Shown: positions 1 to 5,677 of the stretch, piece after piece
How positions within the stretch are numbered: position 1 is the stretch's first letter
Layout of the letters: every line of letters begins with the position of its first letter
Origin: Gemmatimonadota bacterium
GTDB lineage: Bacteria; Gemmatimonadota; Gemmatimonadetes; Gemmatimonadales; Gemmatimonadaceae
Reading direction: 5' to 3'
Assembly: GCA_023249395.1 (NCBI GenBank)
Contig: JAHFCS010000127.1
Coordinates: 1-6,569 of the forward strand
DNA: 6,569 nt
Notes under the pieces: generated by a model
The model's database searches: none
What the model was told of the DNA's origin: nothing
The model's input: only the letters and a program-made list of their open reading frames with translations
Program-made: the position numbers and the translations under genes

Positions 1-603
1 AGCCTCCCTCGTGGCCCCCGCCGTAACGACCACGTTCCTGCCAGCCAACGCGCCCTCCTGGTCGAGGATGCGCGCGAGGTGAGCGAGAATCGTTTCCGGC
101 TCGGGCATTCGTCCCGGCCCGTTCCCTTCGCCGACGGCAAGCGCACCCTCTTCTGGCTCGAGCACGGTGTAGCCCCGGGAACGAAGGCTTGCGACGTTGC
201 TGGCAGTTTGCGAATTCGCCCACATGCGGTCGTTCATCGCGGGAACGAGAAGAACCTGTGCGGTGTTGGCGAGGAGTGCTGCGCTCAGCAAATCGTCGGC
301 GTGGCCGTGTGCGGCCCGCGCAAGGAAATCCGCTGTCGCCGGAGTGACGACGAAGACGGCGGCCTCGCGAGCGAGCCGGATATGGTCGAGCGTATTTCCC
401 GCGCCGAAGATCTCACTATAGCTGCGACGCCCGGTGACAGCCTCGAATGTGATCGCGCCCACGAACTCCCGCGCGGCAGGCGTCATCACCACGTCAACCT
501 CGGCGCCCGACTGCGTGAGCAGGCGCGCGAGCATGACCGTCTTGTAGCTGGCGATTCCCCCCGTAACACCGAGGAGAATCCGGCGGCCATCGAACGGCCG
601 CAA
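1..603 (-). CDS. coaBC: Phosphopantothenoylcysteine decarboxylase / phosphopantothenate-cysteine ligase CoaBC, N-terminal part (3' end beyond the window)
   Basis: This is a bifunctional coenzyme A enzyme of the cytoplasm. The CoaB half ligates cysteine to 4'-phosphopantothenate, and the FMN-dependent CoaC half decarboxylates the product to 4'-phosphopantetheine. The visible 201 codons hold the whole CoaC flavoprotein domain: GGIASYK at residues 15-21, the catalytic His74 in LDHIRLA, TPATAD at 87-92, and PAMNDRMW at 121-128 with Asn124 (E. coli His75 and Asn125). The CoaB domain begins at about residue 187 with GRNVVVTAGATRE and is cut by the window edge. The start is TTG at 603. It lies 5 bp after the rpoZ stop, with GGAG 8 nt upstream, and no other in-frame start fits. 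The usual ACG(D/E) motif reads AVGE at 156-159, so the position of the essential E. coli Cys158 is valine, and the loop has one extra residue. The identity is secure; only the decarboxylase chemistry is uncertain. Confidence 0.95.
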   Translation of the reverse strand, partial: MRPFDGRRILLGVTGGIASYKTVMLARLLTQSGAEVDVVMTPAAREFVGAITFEAVTGRRSYSEIFGAGNTLDHIRLAREAAVFVVTPATADFLARAAHGHADDLLSAALLANTAQVLLVPAMNDRMWANSQTASNVASLRSRGYTVLEPEEGALAVGEGNGPGRMPEPETILAHLARILDQEGALAGRNVVVTAGATREA

Positions 604-608
604 GTCTA

Positions 609-818
609 CTACTCCGTGCGGCGACGCGGGATGACGCGGTATTCGATCTCCCCGCGCGAAAGCTCCTCGAGGGCGCGCGTGGTCAGCTTCTTCTCTCCGC
701 TGGCCGAGCGGTCGCGCGGGAACTCGTTGATAACGCGGGCGAATTTGGCCGCGACCAGCACACCGAGGTACTTGTTGGTCGCGTGCTTCGCGATGTCGTT
801 CGGTATGAAAACCTGCAT
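609..818 (-). CDS. rpoZ: DNA-directed RNA polymerase omega subunit
   Basis: This small RNA polymerase subunit wraps the C-terminal part of beta' and helps assembly of the core enzyme. The 69-residue protein aligns without gaps to the start of E. coli omega: NKY at 15-17, the helix VLVAAKFAR at 20-28, then KKLTTRALEELSRGEI at 43-58, which matches the conserved second helix region. It is shorter than E. coli omega (91 aa) because the variable C-terminal tail is missing, as in many phyla. The ATG start at 818 has a strong AAAGGAG 10 nt upstream, inside the end of gmk. Only 3 bp separate it from the gmk stop and 5 bp from coaBC. The N-terminus reads MQVF where E. coli has MARV, so the motif that helps form ppGpp site 1 in E. 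coli is absent. Confidence 0.93.
   Translation of the reverse strand: MQVFIPNDIAKHATNKYLGVLVAAKFARVINEFPRDRSASGEKKLTTRALEELSRGEIEYRVIPRRRTE
612..615 (-). promoter_or_regulatory. Ribosome binding site of coaBC
   Basis: GGAG lies 8 nt before the TTG start of coaBC and runs into the last bases of the rpoZ coding region and its TAG stop. It supports the TTG start and suggests that coaBC translation is tied to termination on rpoZ. Confidence 0.6.
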
Positions 819-821
819 TGA

Positions 822-1469
822 TTAACTGCTCCTTTGGATGTTTTTCAGCTCACCCTCGAGGCCGGCCACGAGCTCTCCGATACGCTCACCCAGCCGGGCA
901 ATCCTCGACGTGCGCATGTCCTCGACGTCCACAATCTCCGAGATCGCCCCGACAGCACGGTCCAGGGCATCGTTCACCACTACATAATGATACATCCGGA
1001 TCGCTTCCAGCTCCGCAATCGCGCTTTTCAGCCGGCGGTCGAGAGATCCGGTGCTCTCGGTTCCCCGCGCTTTCAGCCGCTCAAGAAGCACCCTGCTGTC
1101 GGGAGGCAAAATGAACACCAGAACCGACTCCTGATACACCCCCGCGAGCTGTCGTGCGCCCTGGACGTCGATGTCCATGACGACGTGCTGTCCTCCGGCA
1201 AGGATCCTGTCCACTTCCCTCCGCAGCGTTCCATAGAGATCGCCGTGTACATCCGCGGACTCCGCGAATTCGTTCCTTTCACGCGCCGCGAGGAACGCCT
1301 CCCGTGTAAGGAAAAAATAATCGGTTCCGTCGCTTTCGGCTGGCCTCGGCCTTCTCGTCGTACATGAGACCGAGTAGCCAAGGTCGGTCCGCCGCCGTAG
1401 TAGCTCGCGAGCGATGGTCGTCTTTCCAGCACCCGACGGCGAGGAAAGAATGAGCGGGAAACTGCTCAC
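822..1469 (-). CDS. gmk: Guanylate kinase
   Basis: This enzyme phosphorylates GMP to GDP with ATP and is the only route from GMP to GTP and dGTP. The 215-residue protein has the usual family length. The P-loop SPSGAGKTT is at 10-18; its first residue is Ser instead of Gly, a tolerated change (E. coli has Ala). The GMP-binding region has SCTTRRPRP at 35-43 with Arg39 and Arg42, GTDYFF at 48-53 with Tyr51, Glu70, GDLYGT at 76-81 with Tyr79, and DIDVQGA at 99-105. The lid segment RLKARGTES is at 131-139, and the adenine-side VVVND is at 163-167. The GTG start at 1469 overlaps the yicC stop in a GTGA junction (4 bp), typical of translational coupling, and the Shine-Dalgarno sequence in front is weak. 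Guanylate kinase is inhibited by (p)ppGpp in Firmicutes; whether that applies here cannot be seen. Confidence 0.96.
   Translation of the reverse strand: MSSFPLILSSPSGAGKTTIARELLRRRTDLGYSVSCTTRRPRPAESDGTDYFFLTREAFLAARERNEFAESADVHGDLYGTLRREVDRILAGGQHVVMDIDVQGARQLAGVYQESVLVFILPPDSRVLLERLKARGTESTGSLDRRLKSAIAELEAIRMYHYVVVNDALDRAVGAISEIVDVEDMRTSRIARLGERIGELVAGLEGELKNIQRSS
829..835 (-). promoter_or_regulatory. Ribosome binding site of rpoZ inside gmk
   Basis: AAAGGAG is a near-perfect Shine-Dalgarno sequence 10 nt before the rpoZ ATG. It is built into the last codons of gmk (…IQRSS then TAA). It is the strongest ribosome binding site in the window, which fits high independent translation of omega from the shared mRNA. 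Confidence 0.75.
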
Positions 1470-2341
1470 TCGACGTTCTCTACCTGCTCGCGAATCCGCT
1501 CCAGCTCCTCCTTGATGCCGACAACTTCGGCCAGAATGGGCGCGTCACTGGCCTTGCTGCCCATCGTGTTGGCCTCGCGAACCATCTCCTGAAGCAGAAA
1601 GCCGAGGCGCTTGCCGACAGCCTCGCCTTCGTTGTCTTCCAGCGTCTTGCAGAACGCTCCGATGTGGGCGCGAAAACGGTCGATCTCCTCCGAGATGTCA
1701 AGCCGGTCGGCGAGAATCGCCACCTCCTGTGCCAGACGCTGGGGGTCGACGTTGGTCGCTCCCGCAAGCTCTCGAACAGATTTCCGCAAGCGCGCGCCGT
1801 GCTCAGCAAGCCGAATCGGAGCGCGCTCCGCCACATTGTCTACGCTCCCGGCGACCAGATCTATCCTCTCCCGAAGCAGTGTTGCGAGGCGCACACCTTC
1901 CTCACAGCGCATCGACCTCAACGCCGTGACCGCTGTCTCCACCAGGGCGATGAGCTGCTCCGCTGTCCCGTCATCGCCGTCGTGAGTTACGAGATCGACG
2001 ACGTCGGGGAGCGACAGGATCGTCGAGGCGTCGAGTGCCCCACTCAGTCCATATCTCTCCTGCAGTGAACGCAACACTCCGACGTATTCGGCGAATCGTT
2101 CCTCATTGATGCCGCCGCCCGGCGCGCTGTCACGGTCGATCCGGGCGGTCAGCGCGACGTGGCCTCGGGCAATCCGCTGTCGCAGATGCTCGCGGACGTC
2201 CCCCTCCCACTTTGTGAATGGGCCAGGAAGCTTGATGCTCGGGTTGAAGAACCGGTGGTTTACCGTCCGCAGCTCGACGCTGACTCGCACGGAACCGACC
2301 TTTCCCTCAGCCGACCCGAACCCGGTCATGCTGGATATCAT
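1466..2341 (-). CDS. yicC: YicC/YloC-family protein (putative endoribonuclease)
   Basis: This is a full-length member (291 aa, usual length about 290) of the YicC/YloC family. E. coli YicC is a multimeric endoribonuclease that affects small-RNA (RyhB) turnover, so a role in RNA decay in the cytoplasm is likely by homology. The N-terminal domain opens with SMTGFG at 4-9, followed by LRTVNHRFF at 24-32. The C-terminal domain contains ISEEIDRFRAHIGAF at 216-230, GKRLGFLLQEM at 243-253, REANTMGSKA at 255-264 and a final helix ending EQVENVE. The ATG at 2341 gives the family-typical MIxSMTGFG start; a second ATG four codons in is the only alternative. Neither has a visible Shine-Dalgarno sequence. 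The gene leads a tight unit with gmk, rpoZ and coaBC, and a promoter-like sequence sits in the 37-bp gap upstream. Confidence 0.94.
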   Translation of the reverse strand: MISSMTGFGSAEGKVGSVRVSVELRTVNHRFFNPSIKLPGPFTKWEGDVREHLRQRIARGHVALTARIDRDSAPGGGINEERFAEYVGVLRSLQERYGLSGALDASTILSLPDVVDLVTHDGDDGTAEQLIALVETAVTALRSMRCEEGVRLATLLRERIDLVAGSVDNVAERAPIRLAEHGARLRKSVRELAGATNVDPQRLAQEVAILADRLDISEEIDRFRAHIGAFCKTLEDNEGEAVGKRLGFLLQEMVREANTMGSKASDAPILAEVVGIKEELERIREQVENVE

Positions 2342-2348
2342 ATGAGGG

Positions 2349-2363
2349 GTCGTAAGTTACGAC
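2349..2363. promoter_or_regulatory. 15-bp palindrome over the -10 box, possible operator
   Basis: GTCGTAA-g-TTACGAC is a perfect inverted repeat with 7-bp arms around one base. It covers the whole proposed -10 element of yicC. As RNA it could form only a short stem without a U-tract, so a terminator is unlikely. A dimeric repressor site is the natural reading, but no regulator is identified. Confidence 0.4.
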
Positions 2364-2382
2364 AGGACAACGACATTGTCAA
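2354..2382 (-). promoter_or_regulatory. Putative sigma70-type promoter of yicC-gmk-rpoZ-coaBC
   Basis: On the minus strand TTGACA (2382-2377, a perfect -35 match) is followed by exactly 17 bp and then TAACTT (2359-2354), which keeps T1, A2 and T6 of the -10 consensus. It fills the only notable gap of the window, and its -35 box includes the TGA stop of the upstream gene. A start 7 nt below the -10 would fall near 2347, about 6 nt before the yicC ATG, giving an almost leaderless mRNA. This is seen by eye only. Confidence 0.5.
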
Positions 2383-4199
2383 TTCCAAAACTCCCACCTG
2401 ATGCCATACAGATTGATCACGCGGGGCATGTAAAAACCCGGGACGAGCTGGTAGAGCTGGCCGGCCATGTTGCGAACCTGATACGAAACGACTCCGCGCA
2501 TGATGCGAATCTCCAGCAAACCTGAGAAGATGTTGAACGAATCGGTAGTCCTCACCCCGGACGCAACGGGAACGCTCGTCTCGGCCCGGTACTCGTGGAC
2601 CACCGCGGCGCGGAGACCAAAATTGCCACTTGGAAAGCGGGAGAGCCAACGGGTCACGAGGTTGAGCTCGGAACGCACCTGGTATTGAGGGCGGTATTCG
2701 TCCGCAACAACCCAGCGCATGCCGACGACGTCGATGCCAAGGTCGCCGATGATGGTTCCGCGAAGAGCAATGTAGCTTCCGCTCCTCCGGCCGACCGGCG
2801 TCGCAACATAGGCGGAGTCGAAGACTCGCAAGGGCGCCAGTGTGGCGGTGTCGCGAGTGATGAAGCCGGCCGAGAGCCACGGTCCGAACAGTCGCACGCC
2901 GGCCTCGACACGCACCGAGGTTACGTCTGGACCCTTCGCTGCGCCATCCAGTGTAGACGTCGTGCGCGACACGGCGCCTGCTACGGCTACGAATGGCACG
3001 GGTGTCAGCCGGGCCACCGCGTCCGCGCGGTTCGTCTTTGCGAAATCGTCGTGTTCGGCAAAGAGGCTGACGATGCCGTATCGCGCGGTGAAATCGAAGT
3101 GTCCATTGAGGGCGTGCGTCGTCACTCCCGTAACGGCGCGAACCCGATCGGCGGCCGAGAGACGGAGCGGTCCGCGTGCAAAACCAGCCGAGAGCACATA
3201 CTGATGCATGGCGCTTGTGGTATCGGTCGTGTCGGCGATGACTTTGAGAGAGGCGCTGCTCGACGGCGCGACGTGCTTGCTGTTTTCCTCGAGCCGCATG
3301 CTCGAAGCGATCGCCTCGAGCCACAAGCCGTCGCCGATGTTCCCCACCGCTCCGCGTAGATACCCGACGCTGTAAGTCGGCGAGTAGCCCGGGACCGACA
3401 GTCCAGGCCCGAAGGTTGGCTGAACTGCGCGAGTCGATTGCGTTCGATTGACGAATCCGTCGACGCTCCACTTGCGCCCCGCGGTACCGACACGAACGAG
3501 AAAGGAGAGCGCGTCGCCGGCACCTCCGAAGCGCACCGATCTGGTGTTGTATTGTTGTCCGGCGAGCTGGAGGCCGGCGCCATTTGCGAAGCGCTTTCCG
3601 TAGAAGCCGCGATAGATGTTAGTGTCCTCATCGCCCGTGGAGATGTCTGTGCGCGTGTAGGGCGCCCGCCGCTCCGCCTGCCAGCTCCGAAGATGGATGC
3701 GGAGTTCGCCGCCAAGTCTCTCGATAGCGACACTCTCGAGCGTCCAGAGTTGGATCGTGTTGAGGTCGAGGAGCGGCGCGGAGCGCGCATCCAGGCTGTT
3801 CAGCTCGAGCCCATCGTAGAAGACGCGCACGCGGTCGAGATCTCCGTTCACCGCGACGAACTTGGGTGATGTCAGCCATCCGCTTCGGAACGAAGTCGTA
3901 CCTGGTACTCTTTCGATCAAGTCGGCGACAGTGAGAGCGCCACTTCCAAAAAGCTGCTCGCGGTTCCAGAAGTATTGCGGACCGATGTCGGACGTTGGAG
4001 GATCGATCGACCGCGCGAAGCGCGGCTTGATCGTATCCGGCTTCGGCGCCGTGCTGTCGGTCTTCGGCTTGGGTGGAATCGGCACCTCGCTGGCCGGCGG
4101 TGGCACCACCTGCGTGTATGCCATTGGCGGCACCCCGATGAAAAACGCCCCGGCCAGCAGGCCGAGGCGAACACGACCCAACGGATCATCCAACAACAT
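2379..4199 (-). CDS. TonB-dependent-receptor-like outer-membrane protein (plug domain plus beta-barrel)
   Basis: This is a predicted 606-residue outer-membrane protein of unknown substrate. An N-terminal signal peptide (LGLLAGAFFIGV at 12-23, likely cleaved near residues 26-30) is followed by a Pro/Lys-rich stretch at 33-60. A plug-like domain spans about 75-172: LTVADLIERVPG at 89-100, VFYDG at 126-130, LDLNTI at 144-149 and ERLGGELRIHLR at 160-171. The remaining ~430 residues alternate polar and hydrophobic positions with many aromatics, as in barrel strands, and end in YGIRWEFWN. Both plug and barrel are short for a TonB-dependent receptor, and I see no clear TonB box. The reading frame could open further upstream, but that would overlap pepA. 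ATG 4199, 2 bp after the pepA stop and in front of the signal peptide, is the sensible start; GGAAGG lies 11 nt upstream. The class is fairly sure; the ligand and TonB dependence are not. Confidence 0.8.
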   Translation of the reverse strand: MLLDDPLGRVRLGLLAGAFFIGVPPMAYTQVVPPPASEVPIPPKPKTDSTAPKPDTIKPRFARSIDPPTSDIGPQYFWNREQLFGSGALTVADLIERVPGTTSFRSGWLTSPKFVAVNGDLDRVRVFYDGLELNSLDARSAPLLDLNTIQLWTLESVAIERLGGELRIHLRSWQAERRAPYTRTDISTGDEDTNIYRGFYGKRFANGAGLQLAGQQYNTRSVRFGGAGDALSFLVRVGTAGRKWSVDGFVNRTQSTRAVQPTFGPGLSVPGYSPTYSVGYLRGAVGNIGDGLWLEAIASSMRLEENSKHVAPSSSASLKVIADTTDTTSAMHQYVLSAGFARGPLRLSAADRVRAVTGVTTHALNGHFDFTARYGIVSLFAEHDDFAKTNRADAVARLTPVPFVAVAGAVSRTTSTLDGAAKGPDVTSVRVEAGVRLFGPWLSAGFITRDTATLAPLRVFDSAYVATPVGRRSGSYIALRGTIIGDLGIDVVGMRWVVADEYRPQYQVRSELNLVTRWLSRFPSGNFGLRAAVVHEYRAETSVPVASGVRTTDSFNIFSGLLEIRIMRGVVSYQVRNMAGQLYQLVPGFYMPRVINLYGIRWEFWN

Positions 4200-4201
4200 C
4201 C

Positions 4202-5677
4202 TCAGGTCAACCTTCCGCGCACGAATTCGATGAATGTTCCGGTCGGAGTTCCTGTCGGGCCCTTCGGGATCGCGACAAGATCCGTCTCCGAGTACGCCGT
4301 GCCCGCGATGTCGAGATGGATCCACGGATAAGCCTCGGTGAACTCCTTGAGGAACATCGCGGCTGTGATCGCGCCCGCTGGACGGCCACCGGAATTCTTG
4401 ATGTCGGCGACGTCAGACTTGATCAACTCGCGATATTCGTCCCACAACGGCATCGCCCACCCTGGCTCGCCGGCGCGCTTACCAGCTGCAATGACTTCGC
4501 CGACCAGCGCTTCATCAGTGCCGAACACTCCCGTGGCGGTGTGGCCGAGAGCGATCACGCACGCGCCGGTGAGAGTCGCAGCATCGATCACGACCGCAGG
4601 GTCGAATTTCCGTGCGTAGGAAAGGACGTCGGCCAGCACCAGCCGCCCCTCCGCATCGGTGTTGATGATCTCGATGTACTTGCCGAGGTGGCTCTTCACG
4701 ACGTCACCCGGATTCGCCGCTGTCCCCGACGGCATGTTCGTCGTCGCGCCGATCAGGCCGACGACATTGATCGGGAGCTTCATTCGGCCGATGGCCTCGA
4801 GTGCGCCGAGAACGCCGGCAGCGCCGCACATGTCGAACTTCATGTCCTCCATCGACTGAGCCGGCTTGATCGAGATGCCACCGCTGTCGAAGCAGAGTCC
4901 TTTTCCAACGAGAGTGATGGGCTTCTCGCCGGCCTTGCCGCCTGCGTACTCGATGGCGATGAGCTTTGGATCCTGCGGGGTGCCCTGCGCGACACTCAGG
5001 AACGAGCCCATTCCTTCGGCCGTCATCTCGGCACGACCGAGTACTGTGAGCTTCATGCCGTAGCGCTCGGCGATCTCTCGCGCGGTAGTCGCGAGAAACT
5101 CCGGAGTGCAAAGATTCCCCGGCATCATCGCGAGGCTGCGGGCAAGTGAATGCCCCGTGCCAATGGCTTGGCCGGCAGCGAAGCCGCGGCGAGTCGCCTC
5201 GTTGTCGTCGGCAAGGATTGTCGCCCGCGCAAGCGGTGCGCGGCGTTCTTCTTCGGGCGGAGGACTCTTCAAGTCCTTGTATTCCCAGCTCCCGGCGATC
5301 AATCCGGCGGTCACCGCCTCCACCGACTTTTCGTCGAGTATTCCAGCGTGGAATGCGATCTCACCAGAGCCAAGCTTGTTGGCCTGCCGAGCCGCAAGCG
5401 CGGCGGCGCGGCGCAACGCTCCAGGTCGGTCGGCTGTCTTCCCCATCCCGACGAGCAGGACTCGACGCGCGCCCTCGGGAACTCCGCTGAACTGAAGCAT
5501 CTCGTCGCGAGCTCCGCGAAACTCGCGTCCTTCGATCGCACGTTGAAGTGCGCCACCGAGCGCCTTATCGAGATCTACGAGCGTGGCTGCACCCGGCTTC
5601 TCATCCATCGCGATCGCGAGGAGAGGCGTGCGAACACTGGCGACGCTCGCGGAGCTTAGCTCCAGCTCGAGAGGCAC
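4202..5677 (-). CDS. pepA: Leucyl aminopeptidase, peptidase family M17
   Basis: This is a cytosolic, two-metal aminopeptidase that removes N-terminal residues, preferring Leu, in peptide turnover. Family members form hexamers. The 491-residue protein has the variable N-terminal domain (about 1-165) and the catalytic domain after it. All active-site residues keep a constant offset of 11 from E. coli PepA: Lys259 (VGKG), Asp264 (FDSGG), Lys271 (ISIKP), Asp282 (MKFDM), Asp341, Glu343 and Arg345 (NTDAEGRL). The start is GTG at 5677, immediately after the icd stop (TAG-GTG, no gap). It has no clear Shine-Dalgarno sequence, but it gives a normal N-terminus, and the next Met is residue 24. E. coli PepA also binds DNA in Xer recombination and carAB control; nothing here shows whether this one does. 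It is followed 2 bp later by the outer-membrane gene. Confidence 0.96.
   Translation of the reverse strand: MPLELELSSASVASVRTPLLAIAMDEKPGAATLVDLDKALGGALQRAIEGREFRGARDEMLQFSGVPEGARRVLLVGMGKTADRPGALRRAAALAARQANKLGSGEIAFHAGILDEKSVEAVTAGLIAGSWEYKDLKSPPPEEERRAPLARATILADDNEATRRGFAAGQAIGTGHSLARSLAMMPGNLCTPEFLATTAREIAERYGMKLTVLGRAEMTAEGMGSFLSVAQGTPQDPKLIAIEYAGGKAGEKPITLVGKGLCFDSGGISIKPAQSMEDMKFDMCGAAGVLGALEAIGRMKLPINVVGLIGATTNMPSGTAANPGDVVKSHLGKYIEIINTDAEGRLVLADVLSYARKFDPAVVIDAATLTGACVIALGHTATGVFGTDEALVGEVIAAGKRAGEPGWAMPLWDEYRELIKSDVADIKNSGGRPAGAITAAMFLKEFTEAYPWIHLDIAGTAYSETDLVAIPKGPTGTPTGTFIEFVRGRLT
4211..4216 (-). promoter_or_regulatory. Ribosome binding site of the outer-membrane protein gene
   Basis: GGAAGG lies 11 nt before the ATG at 4199, within the last codons of pepA. 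It supports the start that follows the pepA stop (TGA GG ATG) and exposes the signal peptide, rather than a longer form reaching into pepA. Confidence 0.45.

Noticed and set aside
79..825. Long plus-strand open frame opposite coaBC and rpoZ
   Set aside because: It lies opposite two clearly identified genes, has no recognisable domain and a composition typical of antisense frames in GC-rich DNA.
1416..1442. Degenerate P-loop in guanylate kinase (Ser in place of the first Gly)
   Set aside because: E. coli guanylate kinase also lacks that Gly (it has Ala), and the essential GAGKT part is intact.
2342..2378. Rho-independent terminator between the outer-membrane gene and yicC
   Set aside because: The palindrome there has a one-base centre, folds to only about 5 bp in RNA and has no U-tract after it.
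2595..3359. Plus-strand open frame of 254 codons opposite the outer-membrane gene
   Set aside because: Low-complexity Arg/Gly/His-rich translation without any motif, and the opposite strand codes a full-length barrel protein without interruption.
2338..3471. Minus-strand 377-codon frame, out of frame with the outer-membrane gene
   Set aside because: Arg/His/Ser-rich shadow translation; the other frame has the plug and barrel signature and correct junctions.
4200..4325. A 42-codon N-terminal extension of the outer-membrane protein
   Set aside because: It would overlap the end of pepA, bury the signal peptide and consists of charged, family-unlike sequence. The ATG at 4199 fits better.
4316..5149. 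Plus-strand open frame of 277 codons opposite pepA
   Set aside because: pepA has every catalytic residue over the same span; the antisense translation shows no family resemblance.
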